Shown here one piece after another: positions 1-7,778 of a DNA stretch of 64,000 nucleotides. Below the pieces are notes generated by a model. It worked only from the letters and a program-made list of their open reading frames with translations, did no database searches and was not told the origin of the DNA. The position numbers and the translations under genes were made by a program. The number at the start of each line of letters is the position of its first letter. Position 1 is the stretch's first letter. The DNA comes from Candidatus Epulonipiscium sp. (GTDB lineage: Bacteria > Bacillota_A > Clostridia > Lachnospirales > Cellulosilyticaceae), in the NCBI GenBank assembly GCA_012841565.1, contig DUUM01000090.1, positions 62,001-126,000 of the forward strand. Direction: 5' to 3'.

Positions 1-408
1 CATGAAGGATACACCATTCATTAAATGAGCATAAGCTCCTTTTTTGCCTGTTTTTTCTTTTTGTTTAATATCTGTGTTCTCTTTTTGCACTTTTTCTTGT
101 TGATAAACATCTGATTTAAGCGCTCTTTCAATGAGTCCTCCTGCGTCTTTCAAAGCATCTTTTACAGGAACCCTTAAAACTTTTTTACCCACAAATCTGT
201 CCATAGGCACCTGTGTATCACATGCTAGTACAATGGCATCTGCTTCTTTAATATCAGCTGCTGTTAACTCATTATCAACACCTATTGACCCTCTTGTTTC
301 AACTTTAATATCATACCCTTTTTTACCTGCTGCTTGTTCTAATGCCTCTGCCGCCATAAAAGTGTGAGCTATACCTGTAGGACATGCCGTAACCGCTAAA
401 ATCTTCAT
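1..408 (-). CDS. fruA: PTS fructose transporter EIIBC, N-terminal part (cut by window edge)
   Basis: Only the first 136 codons lie in the window; the rest runs off the left edge. The start MKILAVTACPTGIAHTFMAA is a fructose-type EIIB domain, with the phosphorylated cysteine at residue 9 in the TACPTGIAHT loop. The domain runs to about residue 100. A charged, Gln/Lys-rich linker follows (about 105-125), then what looks like the start of the membrane EIIC domain (AYAHLMNGVSFM). In this family EIIB passes phosphate from EIIA to fructose during import, giving fructose-1-phosphate. A GGGGGA ribosome binding site precedes the ATG. It is the last visible gene of the EIIA-fruR-fruK-fruA operon, 12 bp after fruK. 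Its EIIA partner is a separate gene at 2168-2617. Confidence 0.93.
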   Translation of the reverse strand, partial: MKILAVTACPTGIAHTFMAAEALEQAAGKKGYDIKVETRGSIGVDNELTAADIKEADAIVLACDTQVPMDRFVGKKVLRVPVKDALKDAGGLIERALKSDVYQQEKVQKENTDIKQKEKTGKKGAYAHLMNGVSFM

Positions 409-420
409 ATATCTTCCCCC

Positions 421-1353
421 TTAAAATGAAATTAGTTCTACTTTTTTAACAAGCTTTTCTACATCTTCTTTTTCGAAAGTTTGAGTTCCTTCTTGACTAG
501 CTGCTAGAGCGCCACAAGCAGTAGCATATGCTAAGGCTTTACTAGTCGTGCAATCTTCACTCGTCATGCCATAAATAAAACCTGCTACCATTGAGTCTCC
601 TGCGCCAACACTGCTTTTTACTTCTATTTTCAGTGCTTTTGCAAATATAGCCTTATTTTCCGATACTAAAATGCTGCCATCTCCCCCCATCGATATAAGA
701 ACATATTTAATTTTATAATTATAGATTAACTCTCTAGCTGCCTTCTTAATTTCTTCGTGGGTACTTAATTTTCTTGATAAAGCATTTTCTAATTCATGTA
801 TATTGGGTTTAATAATATACGGGCTAGCTTTTAACCCTTCTAATAAAAAAACACCATCTGCATCTAGTACTGTTTTAGTATATTTACCTGCTATACTTAA
901 AAGCTCAAAATAAATATCCGATGGTAAACCCTGCGGAATACTCCCACTAAAGGCCAACATCTCACTTTCTTGAGCATATTTAACAATTAACGCTTTGAGA
1001 CTAGTAAGTTGTGCCTCATATACCTCAAAGCCTATTTCATTAATATCTGTTGTTATTTTGGTATCCATCTCAACTATTTTTATGTTTAACCTTGTTTTTC
1101 CTTCTACCTTTATAAAATCACTTATTAACTGTTCATCTTTTAATAAGTCCCCTACATATTTGCTATTTTTTTCTCCTATAAAGCCAATAGCACAAGAATT
1201 ATCCCCTAAGGATTTTAGTACTTTAGTAACATTAATACCTTTTCCCCCAATATCTTCTCTAACACTTTTTATCTTATTAACAGACCCATGATGAAAAGAA
1301 TCCAAGATAATCGTTCTATCAATAGCCGGATTGAGAGTGATGGTTGTAATCAT
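421..1353 (-). CDS. fruK: 1-phosphofructokinase (PfkB family)
   Basis: A 310-residue PfkB-family sugar kinase, the usual length. It begins MITTITLNPAIDRTI, typical of FruK, with the substrate-side GGKGINV motif at 37-43. The C-terminal signature SVGAGDSMVAGF around 249-259 carries the catalytic Asp253 and the anion hole. The family phosphorylates fructose-1-phosphate to fructose-1,6-bisphosphate with ATP in the cytosol. Its place between the DeoR-type regulator and the EIIBC gene, with gaps of 19 and 12 bp, fits fructose rather than tagatose use. A tagatose-6-phosphate kinase role cannot be excluded from the family alone. Confidence 0.93.
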   Translation of the reverse strand: MITTITLNPAIDRTIILDSFHHGSVNKIKSVREDIGGKGINVTKVLKSLGDNSCAIGFIGEKNSKYVGDLLKDEQLISDFIKVEGKTRLNIKIVEMDTKITTDINEIGFEVYEAQLTSLKALIVKYAQESEMLAFSGSIPQGLPSDIYFELLSIAGKYTKTVLDADGVFLLEGLKASPYIIKPNIHELENALSRKLSTHEEIKKAARELIYNYKIKYVLISMGGDGSILVSENKAIFAKALKIEVKSSVGAGDSMVAGFIYGMTSEDCTTSKALAYATACGALAASQEGTQTFEKEDVEKLVKKVELISF

Positions 1354-1372
1354 ATAACACCTCTTTTCGATT

Positions 1373-2146
1373 TTATGCCTGTATTATTTTTATATCATTA
1401 GACCTAAATTGTTTTATAATATTTCCATCTGTATCTTGATCCGTAATAATGTAATCAACCATGGAAACAGGTCCAATCTGGCACATGGCCACTTTCTTAA
1501 ATTTACTATGATCAACTAGTAAAAATCTTTCAACTCCCCTTAATAGCATGGTCTTTTTGACCTCTGCTTCTTCAAAGTCTGGTGTTGTTAATCCATTTTC
1601 TAAAGTAACACCATTAACAGCTAGAAATGTTTTATTTACATTAAAACGCTTTAAGGTTTCAACAGCTATGCTTCCTACGGTAGCTAGCGTATTTAATCTT
1701 ACTTTACCACCTACAACCATAAGTTCTGCGTTGGGGTTGTTAGAAATCACCCTTGAAACTGTTGTGGCATTTGTAATAACTGTAATTTTAATAGTTGATT
1801 CTCCGATTAAACGGGCTAGCTCTAACGTGGTCGTTCCTGAATCAAGAATAATAGAATCATTTTCTTCTAAAAACTCAAAAGCTTTTTTCGCTACATCATA
1901 TTTTTTGGATGCAAACTTACTTTCTTTTTGATTAAAGTTTTCTTCGTAATTTAATTTTATGATATCATCTGCTATTACAGCTCCCCCGTGAGTACGTTCT
2001 AGCTTTTCTTCACTCTCTAGGGTAGCTAAATCCCGTCGGATAGTAGCTTCTGATGCTTCTAAAGTATCACATAGGTACTTAACGGTTATAGCTTTATTAA
2101 TCATAAGTAGCTCTAAAATTTTCTGTCTTCGCTCACCCGGTAGCAT
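1373..2146 (-). CDS. fruR: DeoR-family fructose operon repressor
   Basis: A 257-residue DeoR-family regulator. The N-terminal winged helix (about residues 5-60) contains the recognition segment SEATIRRDLATLE. The rest is the sugar-phosphate-sensing domain, with ILDSGTTTLELAR near 115 and the late ITDQDTD. An ATG three codons upstream overlaps the ribosome binding site AAAGGA, so the second ATG (MLPGERRQK) at 2146 is the better start. In the family these proteins repress fru operons and release on fructose-1-phosphate. It is embedded in the operon it probably controls, between the EIIA gene and fruK, so autoregulation is likely. Confidence 0.9.
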   Translation of the reverse strand: MLPGERRQKILELLMINKAITVKYLCDTLEASEATIRRDLATLESEEKLERTHGGAVIADDIIKLNYEENFNQKESKFASKKYDVAKKAFEFLEENDSIILDSGTTTLELARLIGESTIKITVITNATTVSRVISNNPNAELMVVGGKVRLNTLATVGSIAVETLKRFNVNKTFLAVNGVTLENGLTTPDFEEAEVKKTMLLRGVERFLLVDHSKFKKVAMCQIGPVSMVDYIITDQDTDGNIIKQFRSNDIKIIQA

Positions 2147-2167
2147 CTGTACCATCCTTTCGGTTTT

Positions 2168-2617
2168 TTATATACCTAATTCACTATCTTTTAGTAATGT
2201 TAAAATATCATGTGGTGTTTTTGCACTTCTAAGGCCTGCTCTAAAATCTTCTTTCATTAGTTTTCTAGATAGTTGGGCAAGAATCTTTAGATGAAGAGTT
2301 CCTGAATCTTTCTCTGGAACGCCAATTGCAAAAATCAGATCTACATCTTCGTCGTCCAAGGATTCCCAATTCATTGGTTTTACTTTTGCAAACATCAAAA
2401 GTGGTTCTTTAACCGCATCTGTTTTACCATGTGGGATTGCTACACCAAATCCAACTCCTGTACTGTAGTCTGCTTCTCTTGCTAAAACCGCTTTTATATA
2501 TCCCTCTACATCATTAAGTCTTCCTGCTTCTTCTGCTTTTTGTCCTAGTAATCTTATAGCCTCTTCTTTTGTAGTTGCCGGCAGATCTAGGATAATTAAA
2601 TCTTCATTAATTATCAT
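2168..2617 (-). CDS. PTS fructose EIIA component
   Basis: A 149-residue stand-alone EIIA of the fructose/mannitol type (PTS_EIIA type 2). The phosphorylated histidine is His63 in GVAIPHGKT. The downstream LIFAIGVPEKDSGTLHLKIL segment is also typical of the family. It takes phosphate from HPr and hands it to Cys9 of the EIIB domain encoded at the window edge. First gene of the fru operon, 21 bp upstream of fruR. The ATG follows an AGGGAC ribosome binding site. A separate EIIA, rather than one fused to EIIBC, explains why fruA starts directly with EIIB. Confidence 0.92.
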   Translation of the reverse strand: MIINEDLIILDLPATTKEEAIRLLGQKAEEAGRLNDVEGYIKAVLAREADYSTGVGFGVAIPHGKTDAVKEPLLMFAKVKPMNWESLDDEDVDLIFAIGVPEKDSGTLHLKILAQLSRKLMKEDFRAGLRSAKTPHDILTLLKDSELGI

Positions 2618-2694
2618 GATTGATAGTCCCTTCCTATATTTATATTTTTTTATTTGGTTAGATATGTTATCTAAAGACTGTTTCTGATGGTTTT

Positions 2695-2723
2695 AATATA
2701 TCATATCAATCACATACAATCAA
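2695..2723 (-). promoter_or_regulatory. fru operon promoter with overlapping direct repeats
   Basis: On the minus strand a -35 TTGATT and a -10 TATATT are 17 bp apart, about 80 bp before the EIIA start codon. TGATTG occurs twice, 11 bp apart, inside the -35 and spacer. DeoR-family regulators often bind direct repeats of this sort, so FruR is the likely ligand (inference). Confidence 0.6.
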
Positions 2724-2856
2724 CACTTTTATGTACTATTTTTTAATTATGTCATTATTGCCGTTATTTTCCGCGTAGTATTGTGACTTTTAACCAATAC
2801 CTTTTTTCATTTCCCCTAATTCAATCACGCTCGCTCATTCATAGCGATTGAAATCA

Positions 2857-2898
2857 CCAAAAAAATCCTTAAACCTAGATTTCCTAAGTTTAAGGATT
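2857..2898 (-). terminator. Terminator of the collagen-like gene
   Basis: An 11-bp perfect stem (AATCCTTAAAC pairing with GTTTAAGGATT) with a 13-nt loop, followed on the minus strand by a T run. It lies 11 bp past the stop codon of the gene at 2910-3422. Confidence 0.8.
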
Positions 2899-2909
2899 AA
2901 TCTTATACT

Positions 2910-3422
2910 TTAAAAACATTCAAAGCTATCTATTCCTCTTAGGTCCATACCAAAATAGACCCACCGCCTACCATTCCAACGAAAACCTGAAACAGATCTA
3001 CGACCCACATATGTTAACCATGCCCAAAAACCATTTCCTCTTGTTGGCCAAATATAAACAAAACGGAAAACACATGGTCTTATAGTCCCTGGGTCTACGA
3101 ATTTTGTGCTGGCTCCCTGTGTTTGGGAGGATTTAGTACTTTTAGTTGGTGTAAAATTAGGCGGTGGCGAACTTGGTGATCCCTGGGATCCAACATTTTG
3201 GCCCTGCGGGCCAAACCCAGGTCCTTGAGGTCCAAATCCTGGCCCCTGTGGCCCAAACCCTGGTCCCTGCGGGCCAAATCCCGGCCCTTGAGGACCAAAT
3301 GGAACCATTTGCCTATACGGACATCCATAGGGTAAGTCATAAGTTTCTAGATGATACAAATAGCTCGGATCATCAAAACAGTCTTTCTCGATATTTTCAT
3401 TTACTAATTCATTATTTTCCAT
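2910..3422 (-). CDS. Collagen-like repeat protein with aromatic C-terminal domain
   Basis: A 170-residue protein of unknown function. Residues 1-41 are acidic and Tyr/Cys-containing. Residues 42-76 are five tandem FGPQGPG heptads, the last one changed to FGPQGQN. A Ser/Pro/Thr linker follows (77-105). The C-terminal 60 residues are rich in Trp, Phe, Tyr and Arg (TIRPCVFRFVYIWPTRGNGF, then WRWxYFGMDLR-like text ending DSFECF). No signal peptide or membrane segment is visible. Such Gly-Pro-X proteins in spore formers are often coat or exosporium parts, but the Gly spacing here is not a strict G-X-Y collagen helix, so that is only inference. Monocistronic, with its own terminator. Confidence 0.75.
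   Translation of the reverse strand: MENNELVNENIEKDCFDDPSYLYHLETYDLPYGCPYRQMVPFGPQGPGFGPQGPGFGPQGPGFGPQGPGFGPQGQNVGSQGSPSSPPPNFTPTKSTKSSQTQGASTKFVDPGTIRPCVFRFVYIWPTRGNGFWAWLTYVGRRSVSGFRWNGRRWVYFGMDLRGIDSFECF
3195..3299 (-). repeat. Five 21-bp tandem repeats coding FGPQGPG
   Basis: In-frame tandem units of 21 bp, differing mostly at third codon positions and ending with one diverged unit. The number of units is likely to vary between strains by slippage or recombination. Confidence 0.9.
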
Positions 3423-3567
3423 GAAAACACTCCTTTAAATAACTATACTGCACTACCATAGTATGATTTAAATGGTATATCGTTCTTATTATTTCCCACC
3501 TATCATCAAGCATAATACCAATTGATCTAGGGCATACTATATTTATCAATCAGAAAGGAGCAATATT

Positions 3568-3843
3568 ATGGCACATTATATCACAAGTATTTTAAAAGAC
3601 TCTGGTGGAGAGATTACAGGCTATCAACTTGAAAATGGACAACTCTTATCTAAAGCTGAAGGTGTCTCCATGGCCAAACAAGGACTTATCGAGTATGTCA
3701 CTGTTAGCACCTCTAAATTTGGTGAAGAGTACCTTAGAAGTACCCCTGATGAATATTCAAATAATAATCTAAGTAATTTACCATCCATCACTAATAACAA
3801 AATTGATGACCTATCAGTTGTGGCTGATGAATCTTTAAAATAA
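3568..3843 (+). CDS. DUF3892 domain protein
   Basis: A 91-residue soluble protein whose first 60 residues (MAHYITSILKDSGGEITGYQ...) match my recollection of the small DUF3892 family, whose function is unknown. The segment GQLLSKAEGVSMAKQGLIEYVTV is the conserved part. The last 30 residues are Asn/Ser-rich and probably disordered. A strong ribosome binding site (AGAAAGGAG) sits 7 bp before the ATG. It is transcribed divergently from the collagen-like gene and ends at its own hairpin, so it appears monocistronic. Confidence 0.8.
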   Translation: MAHYITSILKDSGGEITGYQLENGQLLSKAEGVSMAKQGLIEYVTVSTSKFGEEYLRSTPDEYSNNNLSNLPSITNNKIDDLSVVADESLK

Positions 3844-3852
3844 TACAATAAA

Positions 3853-3886
3853 TCACCGCTTGCTCATGATGCAAACGGTGACTTTT
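3853..3886 (+). terminator. Terminator after the DUF3892 gene
   Basis: Stem TCACCG-TTGC / GCAA-CGGTGA with one mismatch and a 7-nt loop, followed by TTTTT, 9 bp after the stop codon. Confidence 0.8.
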
Positions 3887-3918
3887 TCAATTTCTTTTGA
3901 ATTTATTTTCTAACTATC

Positions 3919-5175
3919 TTATTTCTTTTTTAGAATTACTATAACGAGTAGCCCAGAAATGACTACAACACACGCATTTAATATCCACTTAAAATCAAGG
4001 CTGTTTTTATCTTTCAAGTCATTTGCTTCTCTTTCAACTAAATTCAGCAACTTAGCCGTTTCTTGCTTTGATTGTTCCATTTCAACCCTATAGGTACTAA
4101 TATCATAGATTGGTTTTTGAGCTAACGCGTTACCAAAAAGAAGTTTTATTCCTTTAGTATCATTTGTTTTAAATACTATTTTATCAATATAGTATTCAAT
4201 TTCTATTGCTTCAATAGTGATTGGCTTGTCATCTCGGTCCTTAATAACAATTTGCAAATACTCAGGTACAATAAATTCCTCCATTGTTTCTTTGAGAGAA
4301 ATATCCATATCCTCAATCTTAAATTCTTCTAAGCTAAATTTATAGATTGTTCCTTTGGTAATTTGTTCTACTTTTTCTCCAGCTTCATTTACAACATAAA
4401 TCTGATAATCTCTATTAAAGTCATCACCACTTTTTAACTTTATATTGCTTATTTTAAGACTATCTTTATTATGGATTTTAACTATTGTTTCTTTCTCTTC
4501 TTTATTTGTCTCTACCTTATAATCTATGACTTTAGAGTTTTTGTATTGTTCATAGGTTGCTTCTGTATGATCGTAAATAAGGGTTATATGACTAATTGGA
4601 ATCTCTGTTGTATCATTCACTGAAATAATCCTATAATAGCCATATTTATAATTCCCCCCCAGAGGAACATGGGTTTTACTTTGCCCATTAACATTATAAA
4701 TAATGTCAGTCTGAATATTATCCCAGGTTTTATTATCATGGCTGCCCAGTATTTTTACTTCTTTATAAAAACTATCTTTTGCCACCTCAAGTATGATGAC
4801 GTTTCCTATAACATCCGTATTTACATTTATAGGTTTTATTTCATAATCAGCATAGTAATCATTTGTTTTCATAAAAGAAAGTATTTCTTCACCTGGATAT
4901 GCTACATATTCCTTTGTATTTTCACCTATAAAACCATTATAGATATAGTAAGGTACAAATTCATTTTTTTCATTTATAAGCCTTATATCTGACAAATCTT
5001 TTTGTGCATGAGCATAGACTTCTTCATCTAAATAAATAGCCTTTACTTCTTCGCTATTTTCATAGGTTGCTTCTTTTGAGTATTTCCACTGGTCGCCATT
5101 ATCTGCAGAAACACTACTAGCCAAACAAAGAATAAGGCCACCTACTAATCCGAATATCTTAGGAATTTTCCTCAC
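3919..5175 (-). CDS. DUF3999-like envelope protein
   Basis: A 418-residue protein with an N-terminal signal peptide (MRKIPKIFGLVGGLILCLAS, cut expected after SVSA). A long beta-rich extracellular part follows. The C-terminal membrane helix (about 395-415, WILNACVVVISGLLVIVIL) ends in KKK. The start is GTG, 6 bp after AGGAGG, and overlaps the end of the DUF2339 gene by 17 bp, so the two are translationally coupled. DUF3999 and DUF2339 proteins are often adjacent, and that context is the main support for the family call. The function is unknown. It probably sits outside the membrane as the partner of the large membrane protein. Confidence 0.7.
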   Translation of the reverse strand: MRKIPKIFGLVGGLILCLASSVSADNGDQWKYSKEATYENSEEVKAIYLDEEVYAHAQKDLSDIRLINEKNEFVPYYIYNGFIGENTKEYVAYPGEEILSFMKTNDYYADYEIKPINVNTDVIGNVIILEVAKDSFYKEVKILGSHDNKTWDNIQTDIIYNVNGQSKTHVPLGGNYKYGYYRIISVNDTTEIPISHITLIYDHTEATYEQYKNSKVIDYKVETNKEEKETIVKIHNKDSLKISNIKLKSGDDFNRDYQIYVVNEAGEKVEQITKGTIYKFSLEEFKIEDMDISLKETMEEFIVPEYLQIVIKDRDDKPITIEAIEIEYYIDKIVFKTNDTKGIKLLFGNALAQKPIYDISTYRVEMEQSKQETAKLLNLVEREANDLKDKNSLDFKWILNACVVVISGLLVIVILKKK

Positions 5176-7672
5176 TATGGACCTCCTCTTTTAAACTAGC
5201 GTTTAACTTTTGATAGATAAATGAAATGCCAATTAAGACAAGTCCAAAGCAGAAATACGCTATAATTCTACCGGCTCCTGCTAAATTACTTAAGTCGAAG
5301 ATAAATAGTTTAGCTGTAGCAAAAATGGATAATCCAAGGCCAAATCTTCGTATGAGTAAGTAGTTTTTCTTAAAGCCAAAGATAATACATCCCATTGCTG
5401 AAACAACAAATACAATACTAATGATTAGATTGATACTTTGTAGATCTAATTGAACTGTTAAAAAGGTTGTCAATATGCCTAAAAGGTAAATCACCATAGC
5501 TAATGGGTAATATTCAATACTCATGCCTTGTTTTTTAATTAATTGAAGGGTTAAATCCTTGATGCTTAGGAATGCTAAAATATTGTATATAATCAGTACC
5601 ACAACACCTATCAAGCGGGCTGCCGGAGTAGGCGTTCCGTCTATTCTATAAAAGGTCAGCACGATACAGGTGAGGTTAGAAAGGATTAGCAACCCTGTTG
5701 AGATAACAATGACCCCCTTATCTCGTATGGCTTTAATTTTCAGAAGTCCATAAGCAACTACTATGGTTATTAGAGCCAAAATAATGGTCTTGTAAAAAGA
5801 CACATAACCTGGCGGCATTATTTTAACCATGTAAAGATCATAGGCCTTTCCAGCCATTCTTAATAAGTAAATCCATGTATTAAAAATCACACTATACTTA
5901 AATACATTAATCAGCTTTCCTTTTTCAGTATATTTCATTCCAATGTTTAGATTGTATTCTGGAAGATATAAACTAAAGACATAGACAAGTCCAAATGCCA
6001 AGAGTGAGTACCTAATGGCAAAATATTCAATATCCCAGCCCCAGATAATATCATTTATAACAAAGCCAAATGTACAAAGCCCCAGTATAATCCATCCACC
6101 TAACTCAATCTTTTCAACACTGCGTTTTTTTGCAAATACTAATATTAAGATAGCTTCTATTAGCCATCCCATAGCTGCCCACTCAACGCCAAACTGAAAA
6201 GGTATCATAAGAATACTAAAGGTTAAAGCAGTGATACTAAATAAGGCTTCTACATGCTTTTCTTGTGAGTACCTCTTTCTAATTATTCTACTTAAAACAA
6301 AATATCCGACTGCATAGACTAAGGCTAAAAATCCCTGATAGGCTTGAAATTCGGCTACTTCAAATAAAATATAAATGACCAGGCAATTTATAACGGTGTT
6401 AAATGCAAGCAAAATAAGGTCGGCCACTTTAAGCTTAATGTTTTCTTTAAAAGGATAGGCAAGTGTTATGCCTAGGTACATAATAAAGGTTAAGAACCCG
6501 TAGCTAATGCCAACAACCTCACTGTCTGCCGCAAATACCAACCATATTAAGCATGGTATGTTTAATATAAAGCTTAAATAATTTATAAAAATCCACCTTC
6601 GACCTAATGCTATGACTAGCATTAAAAGGTTTAAAATCATTAAATATCCCATGGCAACATATACACTGGCACCTGACATATCCATAAGAATCCCGAAACT
6701 AAAAAACGGTAGATATCCGCCTACTAAAGATATTCCAGCAATGGTCCTTGAATTATAGCGTTGAGACAAAACAAGTGCACCTAGGGTTATTAAAACTGAA
6801 ATCATCATACTAATGGGGAGATTTAATATCCCAAAAAAGAAATAACTACTAAATACCGCTAGATATAAGGTACCTATTCCACCTCCACATAGACCTAGGG
6901 CAAATAAACTTTTCTCTTTTTTATTAAACCATTCCCCAGCACCTAACATAAGGCCTCCTAGTAAAAAACCAGATATAGCCTTCATATAGTCAGTAAACCA
7001 GGCAGAATAAGTGTATTTCATAGCTGTGGCAACACCAAATAATAATAATATAATACCTAGCTTATTAATCCAATTAAGACCAATATTAACTTCCATATTA
7101 TTATGTTTTTGCTTTTTAATGATTTCTTCTTCTGTAATTTCTCTTTGCTCATTATCATATTCAGCTTTCATTTCTTCTAATGAGGTTTTATAAGTTTCAC
7201 TGATTTGTTCTTTTTGAACTGCTATTTTCTCATTTAACATCTGCTCTAAATAATTAATTTGACCCTCTATTTCATCTTTATTTTCCAAAAGTTCTTCTGT
7301 TGCAATTCTATTTATTTCTCTTATTTTGGCTCGTGATGCATTTTCGAGATAAAGCAATCTATTGATAGCACCACTTTGTTCCTCCCCAAAGTATAGTTCA
7401 ATCTTTTTCAAAGACGCCTTTAAGATGCTATTTCTCTCATTAAACATCTGCTCTCTTAAAGCAATTTTTATACCTATATTTTCTGTCCCTAACTTTTCCG
7501 CTTTTTCTTTTACCTCTCTTAACTCTTGGTGCAACTTGACAAATTCTTTTTTAAGTTGAATATTTTCATTAATAGAATCATCTTCATTTATTTTTTCAAG
7601 AACTTCTTCGTATTCTTTTAAGATGTCCTTTTGGCTTTCTAATAACTCTTTTACCTTATCATTTAAGTCCAT
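5159..7672 (-). CDS. DUF2339 family large membrane protein
   Basis: An 837-residue integral membrane protein. Residues 1-190 are a charged, Glu/Lys-rich cytoplasmic coiled coil. From about 200 to the end there are roughly twenty closely packed hydrophobic segments (first: WINKLGIILLLFGVATAMKY), a layout typical of DUF2339. No catalytic motif is evident. The ATG follows GGGGGGAT, just inside a 19-bp inverted repeat. It is transcribed together with the DUF3999 gene, overlapping it by 17 bp. The family has no established biochemical role; a cell-envelope function is only inferred from topology and partner. Confidence 0.82.
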   Translation of the reverse strand: MDLNDKVKELLESQKDILKEYEEVLEKINEDDSINENIQLKKEFVKLHQELREVKEKAEKLGTENIGIKIALREQMFNERNSILKASLKKIELYFGEEQSGAINRLLYLENASRAKIREINRIATEELLENKDEIEGQINYLEQMLNEKIAVQKEQISETYKTSLEEMKAEYDNEQREITEEEIIKKQKHNNMEVNIGLNWINKLGIILLLFGVATAMKYTYSAWFTDYMKAISGFLLGGLMLGAGEWFNKKEKSLFALGLCGGGIGTLYLAVFSSYFFFGILNLPISMMISVLITLGALVLSQRYNSRTIAGISLVGGYLPFFSFGILMDMSGASVYVAMGYLMILNLLMLVIALGRRWIFINYLSFILNIPCLIWLVFAADSEVVGISYGFLTFIMYLGITLAYPFKENIKLKVADLILLAFNTVINCLVIYILFEVAEFQAYQGFLALVYAVGYFVLSRIIRKRYSQEKHVEALFSITALTFSILMIPFQFGVEWAAMGWLIEAILILVFAKKRSVEKIELGGWIILGLCTFGFVINDIIWGWDIEYFAIRYSLLAFGLVYVFSLYLPEYNLNIGMKYTEKGKLINVFKYSVIFNTWIYLLRMAGKAYDLYMVKIMPPGYVSFYKTIILALITIVVAYGLLKIKAIRDKGVIVISTGLLILSNLTCIVLTFYRIDGTPTPAARLIGVVVLIIYNILAFLSIKDLTLQLIKKQGMSIEYYPLAMVIYLLGILTTFLTVQLDLQSINLIISIVFVVSAMGCIIFGFKKNYLLIRRFGLGLSIFATAKLFIFDLSNLAGAGRIIAYFCFGLVLIGISFIYQKLNASLKEEVHSEENS

Positions 7673-7687
7673 AACATCCCCCCTATA

Positions 7688-7728
7688 GTTATAATTGTAA
7701 GTATTTTTTAAATACTTACAATTATAAC
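7688..7728 (-). promoter_or_regulatory. 19-bp perfect inverted repeat before the DUF2339 gene
   Basis: Arms GTTATAATTGTAAGTATTT and its exact complement, separated by 3 nt. It lies between the helicase stop codon and the DUF2339 ribosome binding site. The minus strand has no T run after it, so it is a poor intrinsic terminator. The outer arm contains TATAAT, so an operator or leader hairpin is more likely. Confidence 0.65.
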
Positions 7729-7778
7729 ATATTCAAAGATGCTTGAATACCTACTCTTCCTGTATGCTAATACCTTAA

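Noticed and set aside
3195..3299. Regular 21-bp repeats that might suggest a CRISPR or satellite array
   Set aside because: The units are contiguous, without spacers, and are in frame within an open reading frame coding FGPQGPG heptads.
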